This document shows positions 48,301-56,904 of a stretch of 64,000 bases of DNA, in pieces. Position 1 is the first letter of the stretch. Each line of letters opens with the position of its first letter. The notes below the pieces were generated by a model, which was not told the DNA's origin, made no database searches, and was given only the letters and a program-made list of their open reading frames with translations. The translations under genes and the position numbers were made by a program. Source of the stretch: Pseudomonadota bacterium (GTDB taxonomy: Bacteria > Pseudomonadota > Alphaproteobacteria > Rhizobiales > Xanthobacteraceae); the NCBI GenBank assembly GCA_018240595.1, contig JAFEFL010000027.1:1-64000 (forward strand). Direction: 5' to 3'.

Positions 48301-51300
48301 TCAGACAATAATTATATGACTGTGATCGATCGTTTGGAACGTCGTCGCATCGATGCCGTCGAGCACGAGCGAGCCTTGATGGGCGGTCGAAATCACCGTG
48401 TTACCACTACCCTGCGCGGCGGCGAGCACGGCATCAACGCTGGCAAAGATGGTGTGGCTGATTTGAAGAAAATCATCGGCGATATTGAAATCGGTAATGT
48501 GCGCGGTGCCGCCGTTGTCGACCGAAAATACGAAGGTGTCGCTGCCGCCATTGCCGGTCAATGTGGCGTCAGGACCGGCCGAGAAGATGACGTCCTTACC
48601 GCTCGTACCGGAGAGAGTAACCGGTCCATTCGCCGAGCCGTTGGCAAATACAAAATTGACGGTGTCGGTGCCGCCGTGACCGTCGCTGATGGTCGCCAAA
48701 GCCGTGCTGGTCGGCGGCTGTGGCACCTCGCTGGTGTAAACGACGCCTTGCCCCAGCGCTGTGTTGATCGCCGGCAGCGTGCCTGTCGCGGTCAGGGTGT
48801 GCGTGCCGGAGCCGGTGACATCGAGCCCATTGACGGCGCCATTGAAAGCCAATGTTCCGTCCTGACCGGCGAACGAAACTGTCAGCAGATCGCTGCCAGC
48901 ATCGCTATCGGCGACGGCCAGGCCAGCCACCAGGGTGTGGACGTTGTCGGGCGACGCCGTCGTCAGACCGGTTGCGTTGAACTCCGGCGCGCCCGTATCA
49001 ATCCTGATGTCCGCGCTGGAACGGTCGCCATCGTTGTCGACAAGAGTGTAATGGAGCAGTTCGTCTGACGAACCGGCGAGCGGCGGCGTGTAGGTCCAGT
49101 CGCCGGCCGCGTGACCCGGTTCGGCGGCGAAATAGAATACTAAGGTGCCCCCGATCACGGTTTGAACGGTCAGCGAGGTGCCGCAGATCGTCTGGCCCTG
49201 CTCGCCGCTGGCATGAATGGCCGCGCCTTCGCCGGTGTGGCCGTTCCAGGTGTAGGTGACCCCATCGACCGTCACCGATTCGATATGGCCGCCATCGGCG
49301 CCGAAACCGACCGCGGCATTGCTGTCGCTGAAGATGTTATGCGTCGTGACGACAGTTCCCTGAAGCGTGTCGTCGAGGCCGGTCGCATCCTGCAGGATAA
49401 TCGGTGGCAAACTCGAATTTTCAGGAGACCAAGCGATCGGGGCGAGGGCCACATTATCCACGCCAGTGCTGATCCCAATAGCATTCGCAACCGTTACCCC
49501 GGATTGCGCGATGAAAGCTTCCCATTGCGCCGTGGTCACGCGCCCGGGATCATCCAACGCCTGCCCCTCGGTCGGAACACCGTCCGATATGAAATAGATC
49601 AGGGTTTTGTCGGCAGACGACGGGCCAGCACCCCAGTGCGCCATCAACGAGCTGATGGCGCCGCTGTAATTCGTTCCGCCGCCAATGCCGAGGCCCTGAA
49701 TGAAGCCGTTGGCTTGAGCGGCATCTACCCAATAGGTGTTATCCTCGCCTGTTAGGCTCTCGACATGATCAGAAAATCCGAATGCCATCACCTTGTTAAT
49801 GGTGACATCCTGGGCCGTAAGCAGGTTCGAAATAGCCGCCTTTGCCAAATCCAGCCGGGTGAGCTGCGTGCCATCGACCAATGTCGACATGCTCCCAGAG
49901 ATATCGAGCGCGATGACGATATTGACGGATGTCGTCTGCGCGCCCGCCGTCGCCGAGGTGGCGATGTCCGCCGCCTTCGGGCTGTCGTCCTCGACGGTAA
50001 CGGCCAGCGTCCCGCTCGTCGTGGCCGTGCCGTCGTTGACCACGATCGGAATGTCGAAGCTCAGCGCATCTTCGGTCGCGGTGTCCGGATGATCGATCGG
50101 GCCCGTCAGGGTCACGGTATACGCGCCGGAATGTTCGTCCAGCGCGACCAAGATCACCGGATTGCCGCCGGCCGAACCGGTGAGCTTGCCGTCCTGGCCA
50201 AGCGCCCACGTGATCGCGACATGGTCGGATGTCAACGCGACATCGGGCAGACCGAGTTTGTAGGTCAGGCTGTCGCCGTCGACGTCGGTCGCGGTAATCG
50301 TGCCGTGCGCGACCGTGTTGTTGGTCGTGTCGCCTGCGCCAGCCGTATCCGGAATGCCGTGGCTCAAGCCTTCCTCGGAAACGGAGGCAGTCGCGGCGGT
50401 CACCACCGGCGCATCGTTCACAGCCATTACCGCGATCGGGACCGACGTTGTGACGCTGTGCGCGACGTCATCCTGCGTCGTAATCGTCAGCGCCGCCGCG
50501 CCGTTATAGTCGGCCGAGGGCTTGAAGGTCATGCCTTCCAGCGCTGCGTTGATCGCGGTCTGGGTGCCGCTGAAGGTCATGGACGCCGCATTGGCGCCGT
50601 TACCGGTCGCGAATGACAGTCCCGCGACGCTCGCAAGCGTGAGGAGCCCGTGGGTCACCGTGACCGTCACGGTGAGGACTGTCGTGTCTGCATCGAAAAC
50701 CGAGATCGCCTTGGCGCCGCCGAACGTCAGCGTTTGATCTTCCTGCACCGTGGCGACCAGCGGTGCGAACGTAATCGGCGGCAGGTTCGCATGCAGCAGA
50801 TCGACGACCGTGGCCGGCAAGGAGGGACCATCCGTATTGGCGGGCGGCAAATGGATCGTTGCCTGATCGAACGTCTTGCCTCCGGCGGGCGGCGGATCAT
50901 CGCCATTCGCGTTGTTGGTGTTGTTGTGCAGATCGATCTGGATCTGCGTATGCGGCCCGTTTTGCGGCGATTGCGGATTTGGATTATTCGGATTCTGCTG
51001 CTGGAAGAACTGCTGCAGAAGCTGGTCGCCCACCGCCTTGATACTGACGATCTGCTGCAACGCGGCCAGTTCCAGCGCCAGTTGCGCCGGCGACTTCTGC
51101 ACTTCCTCGGCGATGACCTGCAGCGGCCCGGCCGGGCGCACGACGATCATCGGACCGTCCTGCACGACATTGGCGATGATCTGGCCTTGCTCGTTGATGA
51201 TGACGGCGCCGGTCGCGCTCTGCGACACATAGAAATGCACGGTGCCGTCATTGGCGGTGGTGACGCCGCCGACCGTGCCGCGAATGCCCATGGTCGCGAC

Positions 51301-51966
51301 CGGCGTTCCGATCCGCATGTTGCCGCTGTGTGCGACCTCGCCGGAGATGAAGGTCAGCGAGCCCTGCACCAGATTGAGCAATTGCGAATTGCCGGCGCCG
51401 TTCGGCGAGTAGACGAACTCGCTGACGACGATGCGCGTGTTGGCCGTGAGGTTGAGCGTGCTGCCGTCGTTGAAGGTCACGGCCATGGTGCCGGCCTGGG
51501 TCTGCAGCACGTCGGCGCGCAGCACCGGATCGCCGGCCTTCAACGTCACCGCGGCGCCGTTGCGGATGATGCTGGCATCGCCGGTTGACGTGACGACTCG
51601 TCCTACGCCATCGGAAGCCGCAGGCGCCGGGGTACCTGCCTGCGCATACTGGCCGGGAGCGACCGATCCGCTCAGTGCGTCGACAAGATCGCCGGACAGC
51701 TTCGCGCCGTCGTGCGACACCAGGGTCGCGCGATGCTCGAGGGCAAAATAATCGCGCACAAAGGCCGAGCCGCCGTCATGGCCGCGCAGGATCAGGTTGT
51801 TCCCGGCGCGCACGAATTCGGAATTGAACAGCAGATGCGGGTCCGCGATCGTCGCCGTCGCGCCGGACGGACCCTGCTGAACCTCTACAGCCGTCGTCGC
51901 CGCGTGCTCGGCACCGTGGCCGAACGCGAACGTCTCCGGATCAAGATCGCTGACGTCTCGAAGCAT
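48301..51966 (-). CDS. Type I secreted FecR / cadherin-like / VWA / RTX surface protein
   Basis: About 1221 aa. No Sec signal. Residues 121-250 form a FecR-type beta-roll (GRVVTSTGDASIIRNG; TPVATMGIRGTVGGV). 300-385 is a Gln/Asn/Pro-rich linker. 400-520 and 521-660 are cadherin-like/VCBS-type repeats (YNGAAALTITTQDD; VNDAPVV). 681-870 is a von Willebrand A domain with a complete MIDAS: D688-x-S690-x-S692, T765, D795. A further repeat lies at 1000-1110, and a C-terminal RTX-like end at 1120-1170 (LTGNGGSDTFVF) with the secretion signal. It is a candidate adhesin exported by the adjacent ABC/HlyD pair. First gene of the leftward unit, with TATAAT about 76 bases upstream. Confidence 0.9.
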   Translation of the reverse strand: MLRDVSDLDPETFAFGHGAEHAATTAVEVQQGPSGATATIADPHLLFNSEFVRAGNNLILRGHDGGSAFVRDYFALEHRATLVSHDGAKLSGDLVDALSGSVAPGQYAQAGTPAPAASDGVGRVVTSTGDASIIRNGAAVTLKAGDPVLRADVLQTQAGTMAVTFNDGSTLNLTANTRIVVSEFVYSPNGAGNSQLLNLVQGSLTFISGEVAHSGNMRIGTPVATMGIRGTVGGVTTANDGTVHFYVSQSATGAVIINEQGQIIANVVQDGPMIVVRPAGPLQVIAEEVQKSPAQLALELAALQQIVSIKAVGDQLLQQFFQQQNPNNPNPQSPQNGPHTQIQIDLHNNTNNANGDDPPPAGGKTFDQATIHLPPANTDGPSLPATVVDLLHANLPPITFAPLVATVQEDQTLTFGGAKAISVFDADTTVLTVTVTVTHGLLTLASVAGLSFATGNGANAASMTFSGTQTAINAALEGMTFKPSADYNGAAALTITTQDDVAHSVTTSVPIAVMAVNDAPVVTAATASVSEEGLSHGIPDTAGAGDTTNNTVAHGTITATDVDGDSLTYKLGLPDVALTSDHVAITWALGQDGKLTGSAGGNPVILVALDEHSGAYTVTLTGPIDHPDTATEDALSFDIPIVVNDGTATTSGTLAVTVEDDSPKAADIATSATAGAQTTSVNIVIALDISGSMSTLVDGTQLTRLDLAKAAISNLLTAQDVTINKVMAFGFSDHVESLTGEDNTYWVDAAQANGFIQGLGIGGGTNYSGAISSLMAHWGAGPSSADKTLIYFISDGVPTEGQALDDPGRVTTAQWEAFIAQSGVTVANAIGISTGVDNVALAPIAWSPENSSLPPIILQDATGLDDTLQGTVVTTHNIFSDSNAAVGFGADGGHIESVTVDGVTYTWNGHTGEGAAIHASGEQGQTICGTSLTVQTVIGGTLVFYFAAEPGHAAGDWTYTPPLAGSSDELLHYTLVDNDGDRSSADIRIDTGAPEFNATGLTTASPDNVHTLVAGLAVADSDAGSDLLTVSFAGQDGTLAFNGAVNGLDVTGSGTHTLTATGTLPAINTALGQGVVYTSEVPQPPTSTALATISDGHGGTDTVNFVFANGSANGPVTLSGTSGKDVIFSAGPDATLTGNGGSDTFVFSVDNGGTAHITDFNIADDFLQISHTIFASVDAVLAAAQGSGNTVISTAHQGSLVLDGIDATTFQTIDHSHIIIV

Positions 51967-52216
51967 GCCTCAGCGCATCCTCGGGCCGCGGTTTGGAAAG
52001 CTTGGGCCTTTCCCGTAAAGGCCAAGGTTAATAAAGCGTTATATTATAAACAGAGCGCTTTTACCGCCTGTCAGGTGGAAATGACAGAAATTATCATTAA
52101 TCCCGCCCGGGAATTGGCCCAGGAGTGCCGAAAGCCTAATATTTTGGCAGAACGGGCCAACCGTCGATTGCCTCAACTGCTGCTGACCCACCCCCTCAAC
52201 CGCGAGCCGGAAGTCT

Positions 52217-53332
52217 ATGCCCCAGGATAAGCCAGTGCAGCGGGTGGGGGGGAGCGACCGGGTCAAATATGCGGTGCTGGTCATCGGGCTGATCGCCATG
52301 GCGGCGGTAACCGTCCCCGGGATACGGGCGCCCTGGATCCAGGGCACGCTTTGGGCCTGTTTGGCCTTCTTTGCCGGCGAAATCGCCCTGAAAGCCTGGC
52401 AAAGCCACCGATCCGGCCAGGCCCGGGCCTATCTCGGGTCACCCGGATTCTGGTGGGACGCCCTCGGCGTCGTCCCGGTGCCCCTCGCTCTCGCCGCCGG
52501 CCTGCCGCCGGAAAAGGCCTGGCTCCTGGGCTCGCTGTGGATCCTCAAGCTCGCCACCGCGGTACCCGGCCTCGCCCTGCTCGGCCGCATCATCCGCCTG
52601 GAAGCCCGGCCGCTGGCCAGCGTCTTCGTGATCTTCCTGATCGTCCTGCTGCTGGCCGGCGTCGTCGAGCACCTGGCCGAAGGCCCGGGCCAGCCGGAGA
52701 AGTTCGGCACCCTGCCGCTGGCGCTGTGGTGGGCGGTGACGACCCTGACCACCACCGGCTACGGCGACGCCGTGCCGGAGACCCTTCTCGGCCGCGCCAT
52801 CGCCGGCCTCGTCATGATCAGCGGCCTCGGCGTCTTCGGCCTGTGGACCGGCATCCTCGCCACCGGCTTTGCCAACGAACACCGCCGCCGCGAATTCATC
52901 CGCACCTACGAACTGGTGACCCGCGTGCCGTTCCTGCGCACGCTCGATGCCGCCGGCGTCATCGAACTGACGCGCATGCTGCGCCGTCAGGACCTGGCCG
53001 AGCGCAGCGTGGTGGTGCGGCGCGGCCGCGCCGGCGATTGCATGTTCTTCATCGCGTCCGGCGAGGTTGAGGTTCAGGTCGAACCGACACCGATCCGGCT
53101 CGCCGCCGGTTCGTTCTTTGGCGAGTTCGCGCTGCTCGACGGCAGCCCGCGCACCGCCACCGTGGTGACGACACGGCCGACGACGCTGCTCGCCCTCGAC
53201 GTCACGGATTTCCACGCCTTCACCGCGCAGCATCCGGATCTTGCCCGCGAGCTCGCCGCGGAAGCGGCACGGCGGCGCAGCCCTGTCAAGGATGACGGTC
53301 ACAGCGCGGGCGGCGCCGATGCCGCACAATAG
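52217..53332 (+). CDS. MloK1-like cyclic-nucleotide-gated potassium channel
   Basis: About 371 aa. Six membrane segments in the first 220 residues, selectivity filter TTTGYGD (178-184) and a C-terminal cNMP-binding domain (about 232-350) with FGEFALLDGSPRTATV, including the FGE and R-T/A residues of the phosphate-binding cassette. GQPEKFGTLP and FGLWTGILATGF closely recall the cAMP-gated channel MloK1 of Mesorhizobium. It should pass K+ across the inner membrane when cAMP binds. ATG 52217 has GGAAG just upstream. Divergent from the adhesin operon, whose last gene makes cAMP. Confidence 0.92.
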   Translation: MPQDKPVQRVGGSDRVKYAVLVIGLIAMAAVTVPGIRAPWIQGTLWACLAFFAGEIALKAWQSHRSGQARAYLGSPGFWWDALGVVPVPLALAAGLPPEKAWLLGSLWILKLATAVPGLALLGRIIRLEARPLASVFVIFLIVLLLAGVVEHLAEGPGQPEKFGTLPLALWWAVTTLTTTGYGDAVPETLLGRAIAGLVMISGLGVFGLWTGILATGFANEHRRREFIRTYELVTRVPFLRTLDAAGVIELTRMLRRQDLAERSVVVRRGRAGDCMFFIASGEVEVQVEPTPIRLAAGSFFGEFALLDGSPRTATVVTTRPTTLLALDVTDFHAFTAQHPDLARELAAEAARRRSPVKDDGHSAGGADAAQ

Positions 53333-53433
53333 GCTGTGAACAGGTCCGCCTTGCGCCGCCCCGCTGTTCCGGCGAAGGTCCGGCGCGAACTAGGATGCGG
53401 CTTCGGCTTAGGTAAGAAGGCAGCGGTACAACC

Positions 53434-54252
53434 ATGCGGGTGCGGTTCTGGGGAGTGCGGGGCAGTATTGCGTGTCCCGGTGCCGACACCATCCGCTATG
53501 GCGGCAACACGCCGTGCATCGAAGTCCACTGCGGCAATCACGTGCTGATCTTCGACGCCGGCACCGGACTGCGGCCGCTCGGCAATGCGCTGATGAAAAA
53601 TAGCGGTCAGCGCGAAGTCGAAATTTTCCTCACCCACTGTCATCTCGACCACGTCACCGGCCTGCCGTTCTTCGCGCCGTTCTTCGTCGACGGCTACAAG
53701 GTCGGCGTCTGGGCCGGCAATCTCCTGCCCTCGGCCAGCGTCGAACAGGTGATGCGCAAGATCATGAGCTCGCCGCTGTTTCCGGTGGAGGTCGAGATCT
53801 TCCGCGCCGGCATCACCTTCCATGATTTCGTGTCGGGCGACGTGCTCAATCCCTATCCGGGCGTGACCTTGCGCACCGCGCCGCTCGATCACCCGGACGG
53901 CGCCAGCGGCTATCGCCTGGAATTCAACGGCAAGGTGTTCGCCTTGATCAGCGACACCTCCGGATTTCCCGGCCAGCGCGACAAGGAACTCGTTGCCCTG
54001 GCGCGCAACGCCGACCTCATCGTTTACGACGCGACCTTCACCGAAGACGAAATCAAGACGCGCGAGACCTGGGGCCATTCGACCTGGGCGCGGGGCGTCA
54101 AGCTCGCCAACGAAGCCAATGTGAAGCAGCTCTGCCTGTTTCACCATGATCCGTCGCATGACGACGACTTCATGGACATGCTCGCCGCCGATGCCGCCGA
54201 TGCGCGGCCCGGCACGATCACCGCGCGCGAAGGCCAGATCATCGACCTGTGA
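53434..54252 (+). CDS. Metallo-beta-lactamase-fold hydrolase
   Basis: About 272 aa, opening MRVRFWGVRGSIACPG as in MBL-fold proteins of COG1235 type. Metal ligands: HCHLDH (68-73), His in LDHPDG, Asp in ISDTSGF, and His in LFHHDPSHDD. Members hydrolyse phosphodiesters, RNA or sulfur esters. The specific substrate is not fixed; cyclic-nucleotide phosphodiesterase activity is possible and would fit the neighbours. It lies about 100 bases after the K+ channel gene and 130 before the Popeye-like gene, same strand. Confidence 0.85.
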   Translation: MRVRFWGVRGSIACPGADTIRYGGNTPCIEVHCGNHVLIFDAGTGLRPLGNALMKNSGQREVEIFLTHCHLDHVTGLPFFAPFFVDGYKVGVWAGNLLPSASVEQVMRKIMSSPLFPVEVEIFRAGITFHDFVSGDVLNPYPGVTLRTAPLDHPDGASGYRLEFNGKVFALISDTSGFPGQRDKELVALARNADLIVYDATFTEDEIKTRETWGHSTWARGVKLANEANVKQLCLFHHDPSHDDDFMDMLAADAADARPGTITAREGQIIDL

Positions 54253-54384
54253 GTGAACGCTGGTGCGGCGCGCTGCGGCGGCAAAGCATCTGGCCTCCGC
54301 AAAGGTACGGCGATACTATCGCATCGACAGCGCCGGAGCTGGGCCGGCCACGACATTTCATCGACGGGGTTTGAGGGGCAATCG

Positions 54385-55056
54385 ATGCACGATTCGCACG
54401 ATGTGATTTTCGGCGTGGACATGCACACCATCGTTCTCGCCATCGGATTTATCGGCGGCGTCCTGTACATCGCCAGCCACTACATGAAGACGATGGTGCC
54501 GCTGCGCGTCTGCGAAATCATCAGCAACGCCTTGTTCGTCGGCTACGGCTTTCTCTATCCGTCCTATCCGACGCTGTTCCTCTACGGCATCCTGATCCCG
54601 CTCAATGCCTATCGCCTCTACGAAATGTTCGAGCTGATCCACAAGGTGCGCCACGCCGCGCAAGGCGACCTGTCGATGAACTGGCTCAAGCCGTACATGA
54701 GCAAGCGTCATTACAAGAAGGGCGAGCGGCTGTTCAGCAAGGGCGACCACGCCACCGAAATGTTCTATATCGTCCATGGCAAGTGCCGCGTCGTCGAGAT
54801 CAATGTCGACCTGCCCGAGGGCCGCCTGGTCGGCGAGCTCGGCTTTCTCACGCCGGAGAATGCGCGCACCGGATCGGTCGAATGCGTCGAGGACACCGAG
54901 ATGATGGTGATCACCTACGACAAGCTCAGCGAACTGTATTTGCAGAACCCGACCTTCGGCTTCTATTTCCTGCGACTGACCAGCGAACGCCTGCTGCAAA
55001 ACATGCAGCGGCTGGAGCAGGAACTGGAAGCGCGGCCGAAGGCGGCGACGGCGTAA
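54385..55056 (+). CDS. Popeye-like membrane protein with cNMP-binding domain
   Basis: About 223 aa. Three TM helices (about 14-31, 38-57, 60-78) with LYGILIPLNAYRLYEMFELI after the third, then a cyclic-nucleotide-binding domain (about 100-205; KKGERLFSKGDHATEMFYIV; VGELGFLTPENARTGSV) and a short helical tail. The order short N-terminus, three TM, cNMP domain is that of Popeye proteins, which bind cAMP. No effector domain is attached. ATG 54385 has GAGGGG seven bases upstream; the upstream extension overlaps the MBL stop region and is unlikely. Confidence 0.85.
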   Translation: MHDSHDVIFGVDMHTIVLAIGFIGGVLYIASHYMKTMVPLRVCEIISNALFVGYGFLYPSYPTLFLYGILIPLNAYRLYEMFELIHKVRHAAQGDLSMNWLKPYMSKRHYKKGERLFSKGDHATEMFYIVHGKCRVVEINVDLPEGRLVGELGFLTPENARTGSVECVEDTEMMVITYDKLSELYLQNPTFGFYFLRLTSERLLQNMQRLEQELEARPKAATA

Positions 55057-55325
55057 CCGTCCGCCGCCGCTCGCGGAGCGCGTTTGCCTTTTCTTAATGC
55101 TGAATCCTTCGTTGCCGGACGGCGGCTTCATGGCGCCGCTGCGCCACGATGATTCAAATTTTACATAATTTCCCGCCGACGCATTTACGCTGCGCGGCAA
55201 AGTTCCCGCGCTTTATCGCTGCATTTAACCGGGCCGCAGAGGCTCATCTCTTATCGATGCCCCCGTGAGCGGCAGGCGACCGGCAAAAGACCGGCCTGTC
55301 CACCGCTCCGACGGGGACGTGTCAG

Positions 55326-56114
55326 ATGAGTATCCGATTGCCGTGGCTGGCGTGGCTTCTGCTCGCCGCCGTTTTCAGCGTCATCATGTCCGCCACATGG
55401 CGCAATGCCGCGCGCGCCGAGCCCGCGCCGGTGCGCATCGCGCTGGCGCCGCCGCACGGTTCGATCCTGGCTGAGCCGCCGAATGCGAAGGCGCCGTTCG
55501 GCCTCACGTCATCAGCCCTCGCCGCCACGCCCGCGCAGGCAATGACGGCGAAGTGGCAGGCGATGCAAGCCACCTTCGCCATCGAAACCCGCGTCATGAA
55601 CCTGTGCCGGCAGATGCCGGACGCCTGCTCGCCGGCGGCGGTGCGCTTCATGGCGATCGTCGATGCGGCACGCGCCGAGAGCGGCCGCGCCCGCGCCGGC
55701 CTGATCAACCGCGCCGTCAATCTCGCCATCCGCCCGATGCGCGACAGCGCCCAGTTCGGCGTTGCCGATGTCTGGCAGTCGCCGCTGATGACCTTTGCCA
55801 GCGGCGCCGGCGACTGCGAGGATTACGCCATCGCCAAATATGTCGCGCTGCGCCAAGCCGGCATGAGCGCCGACGATCTCAAGCTCGTCATCGTCCATGA
55901 CGCGCGCAGCGGCGAAGACCATGCCGTCACCGCCGCGCGCGTCGACGGCGACTGGCTCATTCTCGACAATCGCAGGATGCTGCTGCTCACCGACGCGCAG
56001 ACGCCGGAGCTCAAGCCGCTGATCGCGCTCGGCGAGGAAGCGCCGAAGCCGGTGCTCGTCCGCGACGTTGGTCTCGATGTGCGGTTTGCGGTGATGGCAT
56101 CAGCGCTCGGCTGA
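55326..56114 (+). CDS. LapG-like periplasmic transglutaminase-like cysteine protease
   Basis: About 262 aa. Signal anchor (about 8-30), then a bacterial transglutaminase-like cysteine proteinase (BTLCP/C93) domain with the triad C164 (GAGDCEDYA), H199 (EDHAV) and D214 (LILDNR). The GDCED segment also carries the acidic residues that bind Ca2+ in LapG. LapG cleaves the N-terminus of type I secreted adhesins and so releases biofilm. It lies 270 bases after the Popeye-like gene. BTLCP proteins are numerous in Hyphomicrobiales, so the adhesin as substrate is inference. No LapD homologue is in the window. Confidence 0.85.
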   Translation: MSIRLPWLAWLLLAAVFSVIMSATWRNAARAEPAPVRIALAPPHGSILAEPPNAKAPFGLTSSALAATPAQAMTAKWQAMQATFAIETRVMNLCRQMPDACSPAAVRFMAIVDAARAESGRARAGLINRAVNLAIRPMRDSAQFGVADVWQSPLMTFASGAGDCEDYAIAKYVALRQAGMSADDLKLVIVHDARSGEDHAVTAARVDGDWLILDNRRMLLLTDAQTPELKPLIALGEEAPKPVLVRDVGLDVRFAVMASALG

Positions 56115-56396
56115 TCACCAGCGCCGCCACGGCTCCATGAAGGGCGGGTATGGCGCGAAGACGATCGAGGCCTGCGCGTGCCGGAATCGATCGGCATCGC
56201 GCGCGCGGTCGCAGTCCTTGCAGGGCCGCCAGCGCCGCGTGACCACCCCGGGCTGGGAATCGTAGATCGCGATCATGTCGGAGCCGCAATAGGCCTCCCC
56301 GCCGCCGCCGGACCACGAGCCGCCGAGGTCGGCCGCCTGGGAGACGGACAGCGACCCGATGACAGCAGCGACAATGATGGCGATGCGGCGGAGCAT
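56115..56396 (-). CDS. Small secreted hypothetical protein
   Basis: About 93 aa. Signal peptide MLRRIAIIVAAVIGSLSVSQA, then a short Cys-containing domain (EAYCGSDMIAIYDSQPG; CKDCDRARDADRF). Family unknown to me. ATG 56396 is used; longer starts would run through the tRNA gene. It ends back to back with the protease gene. Confidence 0.65.
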   Translation of the reverse strand: MLRRIAIIVAAVIGSLSVSQAADLGGSWSGGGGEAYCGSDMIAIYDSQPGVVTRRWRPCKDCDRARDADRFRHAQASIVFAPYPPFMEPWRRW

Positions 56397-56471
56397 GCGC
56401 CAACGGTAATGGAGTCCGGGAAACAACCGGTTAAGCCGCGCGGCGCAAGTGCAATGAGGTGGGCCGGGAAC

Positions 56472-56545
56472 TGGAGCGGGCGAAGGGAATCGAACCCTCG
56501 TATGCAGCTTGGGAAGCTGCCGTTCTACCATTGAACTACGCCCGC
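56472..56545 (-). tRNA. tRNA-Gly (anticodon CCC)
   Basis: Cloverleaf on the minus strand. Acceptor GCGGGCG (5' end at 56545) pairs with CGCCCGC; anticodon stem GCAGC/GCTGC with loop TTCCCAA gives anticodon CCC; T-loop TTCGATT. The 3' CCA is encoded (56472-56474). Confidence 0.95.
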
Positions 56546-56611
56546 GTCGGGCCGGACCATAGCCAAAGCCCACGGAGCGCGGCAAGGGCCGTTTGTCGGC
56601 CTGCGAGCGCG

Positions 56612-56869
56612 TCAGGTGGCGCGGCGCCCGCTGATCATGCCCCAGATCGCCAGCACGATGATGGCGCCCACCACCGCGCCGATGAAGCCGGCCGCCTGCC
56701 CCGGCTGGTACCAGCCGATCTGCTGGCCGAGCCAGGTGGCGACGAAGGCGCCGACGATGCCGAGCACCGTGGTCAGGATGAAGCCGGACGGTTCGTTCGG
56801 CCCCGGCGAGATGAATTTGGCGACGACGCCGGCCAGGAAGCCGATGATGATGGTCCAGATGATGCTCAT
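56612..56869 (-). CDS. GlsB/YeaQ/YmgE family membrane protein
   Basis: About 85 aa with three hydrophobic helices and Gly zippers (WTIIIGFLAGVVAKFISPG; ILTTVLGIVGAFVATWLG; AAGFIGAVVGAIIVLAIWGM). Matches the GlsB/YeaQ/YmgE small stress-linked inner-membrane family; molecular role unclear. Single gene downstream of tRNA-Gly on the same strand. Confidence 0.9.
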   Translation of the reverse strand: MSIIWTIIIGFLAGVVAKFISPGPNEPSGFILTTVLGIVGAFVATWLGQQIGWYQPGQAAGFIGAVVGAIIVLAIWGMISGRRAT

Positions 56870-56904
56870 GAAGTCCCCCTGTGATCGGTCAGGCCCCTAA
56901 CGCG

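Noticed and set aside
52043..52074. Possible adhesin promoter (CTGACA and TATAAT on the minus strand)
   Set aside because: The -10 is perfect, but the spacer would be 20 nt and the -35 is not consensus, so I only mention the TATAAT in the adhesin entry.
52081..52230. Small frame (MTEIIINPARELAQE...) upstream of the K+ channel
   Set aside because: About 49 codons with a passable ribosome site and AT-rich start, but it overlaps the channel start and I see no family; it could be a leader peptide, but support is too thin to call a gene.
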